64,000 bases of DNA from an uncultured Collinsella sp. (GCA_958443265.1 CAUCKA010000001.1:62001-126000), one strand, 5' to 3'. Shown: positions 42,379 to 50,644, counted from the first letter of the stretch. Notes: generated by a model not told the origin, from the sequence alone. Numbers and translations: made by a program.

Positions 42379-43488
42379 ATGGCAATAAAGATCGGGCAGC
42401 GTGGCAAGCCTACAAGCGAGCAGCTGGCTGCTTCCGTAATTCTGACGGGTGCCTCGGCGCTGCGCATGATGCGCGCCGAGCGCCGGCAGATGGGCTACAT
42501 CGGCTGGAAGGACCTTGAGCCCGAGGAGGAGCGCCGCGTGCTGCGCACGTCGTCGCCCTCGACCGAGGACATCTATCTTCCCGACTTGGTGCGAATTGGA
42601 GCCAAAAGCGGCGAGGTGCAAGAAGATCTGTGCTTGCTGGTAGGGTCTGCAGCGCAGCGCCGCCGCATGCCTGGCGTGGGCTGGTCCGTGTGTTCCGGGT
42701 TGCCTGCCGGCTCGATTCTAGAGGTGGAACCGGGGGTGTACAGCCTATCTCCCGAGGCCCTTTGTGTTGCCGTCGCCCGCGAGGTCGGCTGTATCCAGGC
42801 GTTTGCCCTGGCTCAGGAGCTGTGTTCTAAGATTTCACTGAGCGATCGCGGGAAGTATCTGCCTCCCTACACCTCGCCTGTTGCGAATAGACTTGCAAAG
42901 GACAAGGACCAACCGGCAGACGTGGGCTACTTTGAAGTCGAGCCGGTGCTGACACCCGATCGCCTGGCAGATTACCTTGCGGCATGCAAGGGGAATGTGG
43001 CCAAACAATTGCAGCGTCTGTGTCCCTATCTGTCAGAAAACCTGCGCTCGCCCATGGAATGCATCATGCTCGCTCTGTTTTCGCTTCCGTTTTCCTATGG
43101 TGGATTTGCCTGCGGTCCCTTTAAGACCGACTACAAGATCGAGTTCGATGACCGCGCGCAGGCAATCTCAGGGATGCCGCATGCAATTTGCGATGCGTAT
43201 CAGGAAACAGCCCGGTTTGACCTTGAATACAACGGTGAGCTGGGCCATTCCTCCCGGAAGGGACGTATCCATGATGAAAAACGCAACACGGGCTTGATTA
43301 CTATGGGAATCGAGGTCGCGACGGTCAACAACGAAATGCTCTGCGACATGGAAGCGATGGAAGCGCTTGCATGGCGCATTTACCAACGCAAGGGCAAGCG
43401 ATATCAGAATCGCGTAGAGGCTCGTCGAAAGAGGCAAGATGCTCTGCTGAATACGCTCCGAGCGTGCTTTGGGCTCAAGCCTGCGTAA
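42379..43488 (+). CDS. Hypothetical protein with possible PD-(D/E)XK-like C-terminal fold
   Basis: 369 residues from ATG 42379. The N-terminal part (VILTGASALRMMRAERR...LPDLVRIGAKS) resembles in style the regulator-like AbiEi proteins, but the match is weak. Near residues 265-320 a stretch reads ARFDLEYNGELGHSSRKGRIHDEKRNTGLITMG and then IEVATVNNEM, the D-x-E-Y-x-G...H...D-x-x-R-x-x-x-L-x-x-x-G layout of DUF559/Vsr-like nucleases, with Glu as a possible catalytic residue. The end is basic (RRKRQDALLNTL). Function is unproven. Confidence 0.55.
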   Translation: MAIKIGQRGKPTSEQLAASVILTGASALRMMRAERRQMGYIGWKDLEPEEERRVLRTSSPSTEDIYLPDLVRIGAKSGEVQEDLCLLVGSAAQRRRMPGVGWSVCSGLPAGSILEVEPGVYSLSPEALCVAVAREVGCIQAFALAQELCSKISLSDRGKYLPPYTSPVANRLAKDKDQPADVGYFEVEPVLTPDRLADYLAACKGNVAKQLQRLCPYLSENLRSPMECIMLALFSLPFSYGGFACGPFKTDYKIEFDDRAQAISGMPHAICDAYQETARFDLEYNGELGHSSRKGRIHDEKRNTGLITMGIEVATVNNEMLCDMEAMEALAWRIYQRKGKRYQNRVEARRKRQDALLNTLRACFGLKPA

Positions 43489-43524
43489 AACTATGGCTTT
43501 ATAGGGGGTCTGTTTATATGTCCT

Positions 43525-43739
43525 GTGCAAATAACGGCAAATATGAGTACTGCTACTAGATTAGTGGCAGCAAAAACAAAGAAACTTGGGCCGGCAATCT
43601 GGATTCATTGAAGAGATAATAAACGAATGTGGAATATCTTGGCGCCAAGCAGGCTGTGCGGAACTCAAAAAGGGCTCGTGGGGCGGAAAAACGCTGCTAC
43701 TAAATTCGTATCAGTACTCATATTTGCCGTTATTTGCAC
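43525..43739. mobile_element. 215-bp element with 28-bp perfect terminal inverted repeats (copy B)
   Basis: Left end 43525-43552 and right end 43712-43739 are exact reverse complements over 28 bp; they begin GTGCAAATAACGGC and include GGCAAATATGAGTACTG, shared with element A at 8805-9033. Just inside the right end both elements have CGCTGCTACTAAA. The rest of the interior differs. A small stem CTGCTACTA/TAGTGGCAG lies inside the left end. No gene inside. Confidence 0.65.
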
Positions 43740-43861
43740 ACGGCGCCCTGAGGCGGGTGCCCCGGAGCTCCCCGTAGGGGAGCTCCGGGCTTCATGGGGG
43801 CACGAATGGTTCGCTCCGACCTGCAAAATCTGTGCTCACGGTGCGAATGACGCCCCTAACC

Positions 43862-43890
43862 TTAAACTTTAGCTTGAACTTAGCTATAAT
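43862..43890 (+). promoter_or_regulatory. Candidate sigma-70-type promoter
   Basis: A perfect -10 TATAAT at 43885-43890 with TTAAAC 17 bp upstream (43862-43867, 3 of 6 matches). Expected start of RNA near 43897. Confidence 0.55.
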
Positions 43891-43896
43891 GCGCTA

Positions 43897-44221
43897 CGTT
43901 CCTGCCAGGCTGTGGTTGCGGACGGACGAAATGTCCATCCTAGTCCAAGACAGACGCGGTCAAAGGGATCCACGTAAGCGACCGCGTGCGCGCGGCGCGA
44001 TCATGGCGCGTCCTAGATGTAAGCCGCACCGTCCGTTCTACTTTCTTTGGGGCAATACCGCCTCGCGGGCGAGCGGGCCAGTCGTGAGGGTGGCTACGGC
44101 TTCCCGAGCAAACACCCCGGTGCGCAAGTGTGGGGTCAAATACCAGGTCAGCTGGTGGGAACAACCCGTTATTCCGCGCAGCGCACGGATTGTATACGAC
44201 ACAGAAGGCAGGGTAGTGGAC
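43897..44221 (+). other. Structured 5' leader or RNA, family not recognised
   Basis: Between the TATAAT promoter and the lipoprotein start. Visible stems: CGGACGGAC/GTCCATCC (around 43919-43940), ACGCGGTC/GACCGCGT (43954-43961/43980-43987), ACCCC...GGGGT around 44120-44140 and ACCAG/CTGGT around 44144-44158. I compared it by eye with RNase P RNA, tmRNA, SRP RNA, cobalamin, lysine, c-di-GMP and c-di-AMP riboswitches and found no convincing match. Confidence 0.4.
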
Positions 44222-45232
44222 ATGGTGAGGGGCAGCTTGATGCACGCGGCTCGGTTAGGTGCTGGGACCGCGGCGGTCATTGCCGTATTGGGCTTGAGCG
44301 GATGCGCGTTCAATCCATTGTCCACGTTCACGACACCCACGATTGACCAGATCGAGCGCGAGACCGTCACGCCGGCGGTGTCGGATGATGCCCTGGTCAC
44401 TCCCGGTACCCTGACGGTTGCCCTCGATACCTCCGATGCTCCGCAGGCCATGCAGGGCGCCGATGGTAACCTCACGGGCTACGCGGTCGACGCTGCCCGC
44501 GCCCTTGCAAGCCGTATGGGCCTTAAGGTTGCCTTCGTCGATGCGTCTTCTGCCGATTCCGCGCTTGGCGACAAAAAGGCCGACATCTTCATTGGCGACA
44601 TCAATTCCACGGATGGTGACATCAGCACGCTTGGTGCTTGCCTGTACGACGCTGCGGCAGTGTTCGGAAAGACGAGCGACGGCGAGTCTCTGAGCGTTTC
44701 CACCGAAACGCTTAACACCGCTACCCTGGGCGTTCAGACCTCCTCGGCCTCGCAGGAAGCGCTCGCCAAGCAGAGCATCACGGCCAACCAAAAGACCTTC
44801 TCCAACATCAACGAGTGCTTTGAGGCACTCGAGTCCGGCGAGGTCGACTACGTGATCTGCGACTCCACGGCCGGCGGCTACCTTGCGCGCCTGATGAGCC
44901 AGGTCTCTTACGTCGGCACGCTCGAGACGCCCTCGACGCTCGGCGTCGCGGGCCTCGCGGCCAACGACGAGCTATGCCGTGCCGTGAGCGATGCCCTCGA
45001 CGGTATCACGGTCGATGGCACGCTCGAGGCGGTCCACTCCGTTTGGTACGGCACGATGCCCTATGACCTCACCACCAAGACGGTCTCGGGCGCCGACGTG
45101 CAGTCGACCGACACCGGATCCGGCGAGTCCGCATCCTCCGATTCGAGCAGCGAGGGTGCATCCTCCGAGGATAAATCGTCCAGCCAGGAGGGCACTATCA
45201 CCGACGACGACATTAACAAACTCAATAGCTAG
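44222..45232 (+). CDS. Extracellular solute-binding lipoprotein (amino-acid type, SBP_bac_3)
   Basis: 336 residues from ATG 44222; ATG 44240 is an alternative with GAGGGG upstream. The signal peptide ends in the lipobox VLGLSGC, so Cys27 or so would be lipidated. The mature part has the family-3 binding-protein pattern: GTLTVALDTSDAPQAM, GNLTGYAVDAARALASRMGLKV, KKADIFIGDIN, SGEVDYVICDSTAGGYL. A Ser/Asp/Glu-rich tail follows. Ligand unknown; no ABC permease or ATPase is adjacent, so it may serve a transporter coded elsewhere. Confidence 0.85.
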   Translation: MVRGSLMHAARLGAGTAAVIAVLGLSGCAFNPLSTFTTPTIDQIERETVTPAVSDDALVTPGTLTVALDTSDAPQAMQGADGNLTGYAVDAARALASRMGLKVAFVDASSADSALGDKKADIFIGDINSTDGDISTLGACLYDAAAVFGKTSDGESLSVSTETLNTATLGVQTSSASQEALAKQSITANQKTFSNINECFEALESGEVDYVICDSTAGGYLARLMSQVSYVGTLETPSTLGVAGLAANDELCRAVSDALDGITVDGTLEAVHSVWYGTMPYDLTTKTVSGADVQSTDTGSGESASSDSSSEGASSEDKSSSQEGTITDDDINKLNS

Positions 45233-45298
45233 TTATTGCTAGGGGTGGCGTCTCCTATGCGCTAGGAGAGGCGCCTCTTCACGGTTTCAACACGCATT

Positions 45299-45334
45299 GC
45301 CGGGCTCTCCCAACAGGGGAGCCCGGCTTTTTTG
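45299..45334 (+). terminator. Terminator of the lipoprotein gene
   Basis: GCCGGGCTC (45299-45307) pairs with GAGCCCGGC (45319-45327 area), then TTTTTTG. A smaller hairpin (TCTCCT/AGGAGA) lies at about 45250-45270. Confidence 0.85.
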
Positions 45335-45385
45335 TTCCCATAAAACCAGCAGGTCAAAGACATTTTTTAGGTGCAAAACCAAAGC

Positions 45386-45546
45386 CGCCGGCTCCCTCCT
45401 ATAGCGCACTTTGCCACGGAAAAGTGCGAGACTTCGGTATGCGGTATCAAGCAATCGTTATTCGGGTCTTTAGGAATCCGCGTGATTAAATGCACGGCAA
45501 TGGGTACATAGCCAGTACAGTAAGTCCCCGAGGCAGATTGGAGCCA
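45386..45546 (+). ncRNA. Probable raiA RNA upstream of hpf
   Basis: A roughly 160-nt structured region ends right before the hpf (raiA) start. GGCTCC at 45390-45395 can pair with GGAGCC at 45540-45545 and close the domain. Inside, CGCACTTT/AAAAGTGCG form a clear stem (about 45405-45428), and stretches such as ATAGCCAGTACAGTAAGT have no coding explanation. Position and length fit the raiA RNA motif reported from Firmicutes and Actinobacteria. The closing stem includes the GGAG ribosome site of hpf. Confidence 0.6.
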
Positions 45547-45549
45547 CGT

Positions 45550-46134
45550 ATGGATATCAAGGTTTCTGGACGCAAGACGACGGTAACCGATGCTCTGCGT
45601 GCGCATGTGGACGAGAAGATCGGCGAGGCGCTCAAGGTTTTCGATATTGAGCCCATGACAGTCGACGTCGTGCTTCGCTATGAGAAGAACCCCTCGAACC
45701 CCAACCCGGCAATTGTCGAGGTTACGGTTCGTGCCCGCGGTTCGGTGATTCGCGTTGCCGAGCACGGTGCAGATATGTACGCCGCCATCGACCTCTCCGC
45801 CGATAAGGTCACCCGCCAGCTGCGCAAGTTTAAGACCAAGGTCGTGGACAACCGCCAGGGCGGTGCCAGCGCCGCGGATGTTGCGCCGGTCGAGCGCGTC
45901 GAGGATCTGGCCGACCTGCTGCTGCCCGAGGAGGAGGACGACCTGCTCGTCCGCGAGAAGGTCATCGATGTCACCCCGATGACTGAGGAGCAGGCGCTGG
46001 TGCAGACCGATCTGCTCGGCCACGACTTCTACGTGTTCGAGAACGCGACGACTGGCCTCATCAATGTGGTGTATCACCGTAAGAATGGTGGATATGGCAT
46101 CATCAAGCCCCGCATCGAAACACTTGACGAGTAA
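45550..46134 (+). CDS. hpf: Long ribosome hibernation promoting factor (HPF/RaiA)
   Basis: 194 residues from ATG 45550 (GGAG 6 bases upstream). The N-terminal S30AE domain (MDIKVSGRKTTVTDALRAHVDEKIGEALKVF) binds the ribosome A/P-site region. The C-terminal dimerisation domain is present (GHDFYVFENATTGLINVVYHRKNGGYGIIKP), so this is the long form that makes 100S dimers on its own. The upstream region carries a probable raiA RNA. Single gene with a strong terminator. Confidence 0.95.
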   Translation: MDIKVSGRKTTVTDALRAHVDEKIGEALKVFDIEPMTVDVVLRYEKNPSNPNPAIVEVTVRARGSVIRVAEHGADMYAAIDLSADKVTRQLRKFKTKVVDNRQGGASAADVAPVERVEDLADLLLPEEEDDLLVREKVIDVTPMTEEQALVQTDLLGHDFYVFENATTGLINVVYHRKNGGYGIIKPRIETLDE

Positions 46135-46163
46135 AATACGTTAACTTGCATGAGTTAACGGTT

Positions 46164-46196
46164 GGCGGCCATCCCATGCGGGTGGCCGCCTTTTTA
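46164..46196 (+). terminator. Terminator of hpf
   Basis: GGCGGCCATCCC (46164-46175) pairs with GGGTGGCCGCC (46180-46190), then TTTTT. A perfect CGTTAACT/AGTTAACG stem lies just before it (46139-46160). Confidence 0.9.
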
Positions 46197-46213
46197 CGTA
46201 AGGAGTCGCCTTG

Positions 46214-47167
46214 ATGGACAAGGCCGCATCTACCGGTCATTCGGACCGTTGCCGCATCGTCGTCGATACCTGCTGCGACTTTAGCCCCGAGGTCGCCGCG
46301 AACCTCGATGTCGATATCCTGGGTTTCCCCTTCATTATCGATGGCGAGGAGCGCACGGACGATATCTGGTCGAGCATGAGCCCTAAGGAGTTCTACGACC
46401 GCATGCGCGCCGGCGCTCGCGTGTCTACCTCCGCCGTGTCGCTCGGTCGCTATATCGAGTTCTTTACCGAGTGCGCCAAAGAGGGCACACCAACGGTCTA
46501 CCTGTGCTTTACCTCGGCGCTGTCGTCGAGCTACAACTCCGCGTGCCAGGCGGCGGACGCCGTGCGCGCCGAGTATCCCGATTTTGAGCTGTACGTGGTC
46601 GACAACGCTCTACCCTGTGCGACCGGCGCGCTCTTGGCACTCGAGGCCGTCCGTCAACGCTCGGCGGGACTGACCGCCAAGCAGCTGGTCGATTGGGCAA
46701 ACGAGGCAAAGACCTACGTCCACGGCTACTTTACGCTCGAGAGCTTTGACGCACTGGCTGCCGGTGGCCGCATTCCGCCCGCGGCGGCACAGCTCACGGC
46801 AAAGCTCGATGTCAAGCCCGAGCTCTCCTACGACCTTGCCGGCTCGCTGTCGCTGATCGGCGTCAACCGCGGCCGCAAGAAGGCGCTCAAGTCCATCCTC
46901 AAGTCGTTCCGCGAGAACTACGTGCCCGATCGCACCATGCCCATCGCCATCATGACGGCCGATGCCGAAAAGGACGGCGACTGGCTCGAAGCCGCCATCC
47001 GCAAGGAGGAGGGCTGCGCCGACGTCACGATCGTTCGCAGCTCCGTGGGTCCCACCATTGGCTCGCACGTGGGCCCCGGCATGGTGGCCTGCGCGTTTTG
47101 GGGCAAGAACCGTGCCGAGAAAGCCTCGCTTTCCGACCGCATCGCGCGCCGCGTGCGTGGCGAGTAG
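46214..47167 (+). CDS. DegV-family fatty-acid-binding protein
   Basis: 317 residues from ATG 46214 (AAGGAG upstream; TTG 46211 also possible). DegV/FakB proteins bind a fatty acid and present it to the kinase FakA. Motifs: CRIVVDTCCDFSPEVAANLDVDILGFPF, GARVSTSAVSLGRYIEFF with the conserved T-S-x-S, VYLCFTSALSSSYNSA, and GRIPPAAAQLTAKLDVKPEL. The late SSVGPTIGSHVGPG motif is complete. FakA is not in the window. Confidence 0.9.
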   Translation: MDKAASTGHSDRCRIVVDTCCDFSPEVAANLDVDILGFPFIIDGEERTDDIWSSMSPKEFYDRMRAGARVSTSAVSLGRYIEFFTECAKEGTPTVYLCFTSALSSSYNSACQAADAVRAEYPDFELYVVDNALPCATGALLALEAVRQRSAGLTAKQLVDWANEAKTYVHGYFTLESFDALAAGGRIPPAAAQLTAKLDVKPELSYDLAGSLSLIGVNRGRKKALKSILKSFRENYVPDRTMPIAIMTADAEKDGDWLEAAIRKEEGCADVTIVRSSVGPTIGSHVGPGMVACAFWGKNRAEKASLSDRIARRVRGE

Positions 47168-47265
47168 ACAGGCGCTGCGGCTGCAAGCGCCCTCAAGTCA
47201 CGGCCGAAACGCTGGCACCGAGTATTTAACCTGGTAACAACATCCAACCCAAAAGGAAAGGTTTC

Positions 47266-48345
47266 ATGGCAAACAAGCTCTCCGTCGCATTCATCGGCAC
47301 CGGAATCATGGGTGCCCCCATCGCCGGCCACATCCTGGACGCCGGCTATCCCGTCACGGTCAACAACCGCACCAAGTCCAAGGCCGCCGCGCTTATCGAG
47401 CGCGGTGCCGCCTGGGCCGATACACCGGCCGATGCCGCGGCGAACGCCGATGTCGTCTTTACCATGGTGGGCTATCCCTCCGAGGTCGAGGAACTCTACC
47501 TGGCGGGCGACGGCCTGCTCGCGTGCACCAAGCCTGGCGCGGTCTTGATCGACCTCACCACGAGCTCGCCCGAGCTCGCCCGTGACATTGCCGAGGCCGC
47601 TCAGGTTTCTGGTCGCATGGCGTTTGACTGCCCCGTCACCGGCGGCGAGTCGGGCGCTATCGCCGGTACGCTCACGGCTATCGTGGGCGCTACCGAGAAC
47701 GACATCGCTCCGGTCCGCGATATCCTTTCCACCTTTGCGGCAACCATCTGCTGCTTCGACGGCGCCGGCAAGGGCCAGGCTGCCAAGCTCGCCAACCAGG
47801 TGTCGCTGGGCGCCTGCATGGTCGGCATGGCCGATGCGCTGGCGTTTGCCGAGCTGAGCGGCCTCGATCTGGAGAAGACCCGCCAGATGATCCTGGGCGG
47901 TACCGGCAAGTCCGGCGCTATGGAGAGCCTAGCCCCCAAGGCGCTCGACGGCGACTACAAGCCCGGCTTTATGGTCGAGCACTTCATTAAGGACCTGCGC
48001 TTGGCGCTCGCCTATGCCGACGACCGCGAGCTTGCGCTGCCCGGCGCCGACGTCGCTTTTACGCTCTACGACATGCTCGACGCCATCGGTGGTGCCAAGT
48101 TGGGCACCCAGGCCATCACGGTCCTCTATAAGGAGGAGGCCGACGCCATCGCCGCCGGTTTGGACTGGTCGCAGTATCGCCCCGAGGAACACGGTGCCCA
48201 CGAGGACGGCTGCGGTTGCGGCGAGCATGGCGACGACCACGAGTGCGGTTGTGGCCACCACCACGGCGAGGACCACGAGTGCTGCGGCGGTCACGGTCAC
48301 GATGACGGCCACGAGTGCTGCTGCGACCATCATCACGAGGAGTAG
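47266..48345 (+). CDS. Beta-hydroxyacid dehydrogenase family protein with His/Cys-rich tail
   Basis: 359 residues with AAAGGAAAGG upstream. NAD(P)-dependent 3-hydroxyisobutyrate dehydrogenase / tartronate semialdehyde reductase family: AFIGTGIMGAPIAGHILDAGY, the substrate motif FDCPVTGGESGAIAGTLT, and the catalytic lysine in GKGQAAKLANQ. Normal length is about 290-300. The last 46 residues are an added metal-binding-like tail with 12 His and 9 Cys in clusters such as CGCGEHG, CGCGHHHG and CCCDHHHEE. First gene of an operon reaching isocitrate dehydrogenase. Confidence 0.88.
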   Translation: MANKLSVAFIGTGIMGAPIAGHILDAGYPVTVNNRTKSKAAALIERGAAWADTPADAAANADVVFTMVGYPSEVEELYLAGDGLLACTKPGAVLIDLTTSSPELARDIAEAAQVSGRMAFDCPVTGGESGAIAGTLTAIVGATENDIAPVRDILSTFAATICCFDGAGKGQAAKLANQVSLGACMVGMADALAFAELSGLDLEKTRQMILGGTGKSGAMESLAPKALDGDYKPGFMVEHFIKDLRLALAYADDRELALPGADVAFTLYDMLDAIGGAKLGTQAITVLYKEEADAIAAGLDWSQYRPEEHGAHEDGCGCGEHGDDHECGCGHHHGEDHECCGGHGHDDGHECCCDHHHEE

Positions 48346-48350
48346 CGCCC

Positions 48351-48779
48351 ATGAGCTGGACGTTCGTGGTGCTTGCGCTGGTGCTCTTTCTCTTTGCGAT
48401 CTACATCGGCTTTTTGTGCGGCCAGTGGGCGTGCGAAAAGCGCGTCATCACCAAGCGCGACTACTGGATCGCCAACTTTGCAGGAGCGGCGGCAGTCGTC
48501 CTGCTGACCTGGGTGTTCTCGCTGTTCCCGCTGGTGCAGTTTGCGCCGATCGGCTGGCTCGGCGGCTTTATCGCCGGTCTTAAGATGAGCTTTGGCGAGT
48601 CCGTCGGCCCGTGGCGCAAGCACGACGAGGTTTTTAACGTCAACAAGGCCCATCGCGCCGCCGCCGATGCGGGCGACGCCGAGGAACGCCGCCGTGCGCG
48701 TCGCAATGGTGCGGCCGACCGACAGCTCATCTCGGTCACCGATGACAGCAAGGGTGCTGGCAAGCACGCTAAGAAATAG
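48351..48779 (+). CDS. Small membrane protein with basic cytoplasmic tail
   Basis: 142 residues from ATG 48351, five bases after the previous stop with GAGGAG inside it. Two membrane helices (about 4-24 and 40-62), possibly a third short one (IGWLGGFIAGL). The rest is charged (RKHDEVFNVNKAHRAAADAGDAEERRRARR). I know no family. Cotranscribed with its neighbours. Confidence 0.65.
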   Translation: MSWTFVVLALVLFLFAIYIGFLCGQWACEKRVITKRDYWIANFAGAAAVVLLTWVFSLFPLVQFAPIGWLGGFIAGLKMSFGESVGPWRKHDEVFNVNKAHRAAADAGDAEERRRARRNGAADRQLISVTDDSKGAGKHAKK

Positions 48780-48794
48780 TAAGAAGAGGTAACT

Positions 48795-49493
48795 ATGGCA
48801 GAAAACAAAGACGAACAGCTCACCGACGAGGAGCTGGCACAGCTCCAGCTGGCAGAGGAGAACGAGAACGCCGTCGACCGCCTGGTCCAGGAGCTCGGCT
48901 GCCCCACGCGCCGCATCCGCCAGTTTGCCGCCCGCGTGCTGCACCTGCTTGCCGAGCGCGATCCGCAGCGCGTCGTGCCCTGCGTGCCCGCGCTGATCGA
49001 GGCGCTCGATCGCCCCGAGGCGCAGACCCGCTGGGAGGCCCTCGATGCCTTGGCGGCACTCGCCACCACCTGCCCCGAGCAGATGGAGGACGCCTTTGAG
49101 GGTGCCGAGACCGCGCTGTTCGACGAGATCTCCTCCACGCTGCGCTATGCCGCCTTCCGCCTGCTGTGCGTGTGGGGTGCCACGAGTGTCGAGCGTTCGC
49201 GCGAGGCTTGGCCCATCCTGGACGAGGCCATCCAGTGCTACCACGGCGACCTTGAGTATCGCGACATGCTCGGTTGCCTGTACGAGTTTTGCCAGGGCGA
49301 GATCGACGCCGAGGTCGCAGAGAAGCTTGCGCTGCGCCTTAAGTTCGATGCCGAGAACGGTAAGGGCAGCTATCTCAAGGCCCGTTCGAGCGAGATTTGC
49401 GAAATGCTTGTTAAACGTTTTGGCCTGGATCTCTCCAAAAAGAAGAAGCGTGCTAGCGTTAAAAAATCTGACGACGCCGAAGACGAGGAGTAA
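48795..49493 (+). CDS. HEAT-repeat-like hypothetical protein
   Basis: 232 residues; GAAGAGG upstream of ATG 48795. The N-terminal two-thirds is made of paired helices like HEAT repeats (CPTRRIRQFAARVLHLLAER, PVVPCVPALIEALDRPEAQTR-like and RWEALDALAALATTCPEQM). The end is strongly charged (KKKKRASVKKSDDAEDEE). No enzyme motif. It probably acts as a binding scaffold; conserved with the adjacent dehydrogenase genes only as far as operon position shows. Confidence 0.6.
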   Translation: MAENKDEQLTDEELAQLQLAEENENAVDRLVQELGCPTRRIRQFAARVLHLLAERDPQRVVPCVPALIEALDRPEAQTRWEALDALAALATTCPEQMEDAFEGAETALFDEISSTLRYAAFRLLCVWGATSVERSREAWPILDEAIQCYHGDLEYRDMLGCLYEFCQGEIDAEVAEKLALRLKFDAENGKGSYLKARSSEICEMLVKRFGLDLSKKKKRASVKKSDDAEDEE

Positions 49494-49499
49494 CAGATT

Positions 49500-50585
49500 A
49501 TGGCGCACGATGTAGTCCTGATTCCCGGTGACGGTATCGGTCCCGAGATTACGCAGGCTATGCGCCGCGTGGTCGAGGCCACCGGTGTCCAGATCAATTG
49601 GAACGTCCAGGAGGCCGGCGCCGGCGTCATGGACGAGTTTGGCACGCCGCTGCCCCAACATGTGCTCGATGCGGTTGCCGAGACCAAAGTTGCTATCAAG
49701 GGTCCCATCACCACGCCGGTCGGCACGGGTTTCCGCAGCGTCAACGTGGCCCTGCGCAAGCATTTTGACCTGTACGCCTGCGTGCGCCCCTGCCTGTCGC
49801 AGCCGGGCGATGGCTCGCGCTTCCGCGACGTTGACCTGGTTATTGTGCGCGAGAACACCGAGGACCTCTACGCCGGCATTGAGTTCGATGAGGGCGCTGC
49901 CGAGGTCGAGGAACTCTCGCAGCTTGTCGAGCGCTCGGGTCAGAAGACCTTCGCCGCTGATTCCGCCATCTCGATCAAGCCCATCTCCATCGCCAAGAGC
50001 CGCCGCATTGTGGAATACGCCTTTGAGTACGCCCGCCGCTGCGGCCGCAAAAAGGTGACGGCCGTGCACAAGGCCAACATCATGAAGGCGACCGACGGCC
50101 TGTTCCTGCGCGTTGCGCGCGAGGTGGCCGCCAACTATCCCGATATCGAGTTCAACGACAAAATCGTCGACGCCACCTGCATGGGCCTGGTCCAGAACCC
50201 CAACGACTTCGATGTCCTGGTGCTGCCCAACCTGTACGGCGACATCGTGAGCGACCTGTGCGCCGGCCTGGTGGGCGGTCTGGGCATGGCCCCCGGCTCC
50301 AACATCGGTGCCGACTGCGCCATCTTTGAGGCCACGCACGGCTCCGCGCCCGATATCGCTGGTCAGGATATCGCCAACCCCACGGCCGAGATTCTCTCTG
50401 CCGCGATGATGCTTGATCACCTGGGCGAGAACGATGCGGCCAATCGTATCCGTGCTGCCGTATCTGCCACGCTCGACGAGGGCGAGCAGGTTACCGGTGA
50501 CGTGCGTCGTGCCCAGACCGGCTCCGTTGAGGGCGCTGTGGGCACGCAGGCCTTTGCCGATGCCGTTATCGCGCACCTGGCCTAA
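49500..50585 (+). CDS. NAD(P)-dependent isocitrate dehydrogenase
   Basis: 361 residues. Beta-decarboxylating dehydrogenase fold: VVLIPGDGIGPEITQAM, SVNVALRKHFDLYACVRP, the signature DLVIVRENTEDLYAGIEF, and NLYGDIVSDLCAGLVGGLGMAPG. The SVN-R-x-F-DLYA form (substrate-binding Ser, Asn, Arg) matches the NAD-type IDH group rather than isopropylmalate dehydrogenase, which has a different loop. Makes 2-oxoglutarate from isocitrate. Last gene of the operon from 47266. Confidence 0.88.
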   Translation: MAHDVVLIPGDGIGPEITQAMRRVVEATGVQINWNVQEAGAGVMDEFGTPLPQHVLDAVAETKVAIKGPITTPVGTGFRSVNVALRKHFDLYACVRPCLSQPGDGSRFRDVDLVIVRENTEDLYAGIEFDEGAAEVEELSQLVERSGQKTFAADSAISIKPISIAKSRRIVEYAFEYARRCGRKKVTAVHKANIMKATDGLFLRVAREVAANYPDIEFNDKIVDATCMGLVQNPNDFDVLVLPNLYGDIVSDLCAGLVGGLGMAPGSNIGADCAIFEATHGSAPDIAGQDIANPTAEILSAAMMLDHLGENDAANRIRAAVSATLDEGEQVTGDVRRAQTGSVEGAVGTQAFADAVIAHLA

Positions 50586-50644
50586 GACATGCACGCTGCA
50601 AACGCCTAAATAGTACTTAAGTGTTTGCGTATAACCTAAGAATC

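Larger units (their letters stand above)
43489..44221. other. Long non-coding region upstream of the lipoprotein gene
   Basis: 733 bp. It holds element B (43525-43739), a 13-bp perfect hairpin (CCCGGAGCTCCCC at 43761-43773 with 43777-43789, loop GTA), a near-consensus TATAAT (43885-43890) and a 325-nt stretch rich in short stems before the lipoprotein start. Frames crossing it give Arg-rich nonsense. Confidence 0.55.

Noticed and set aside
44100..44170. Possible SRP RNA (string ACCAGGTCAG)
   Set aside because: The diagnostic GGAAGGAAGCAG part of the SRP domain is missing.
43832..44221. Extending the lipoprotein reading frame upstream to about 43832
   Set aside because: The added residues are Arg/Pro-rich and would bury the signal peptide; the TATAAT promoter lies inside, so it is a leader, not coding.
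48333..50594. 753-codon minus-strand frame opposite the HEAT-like and isocitrate dehydrogenase genes
   Set aside because: Antisense shadow of genuine plus-strand genes; composition is typical of reverse-complemented high-GC coding DNA.
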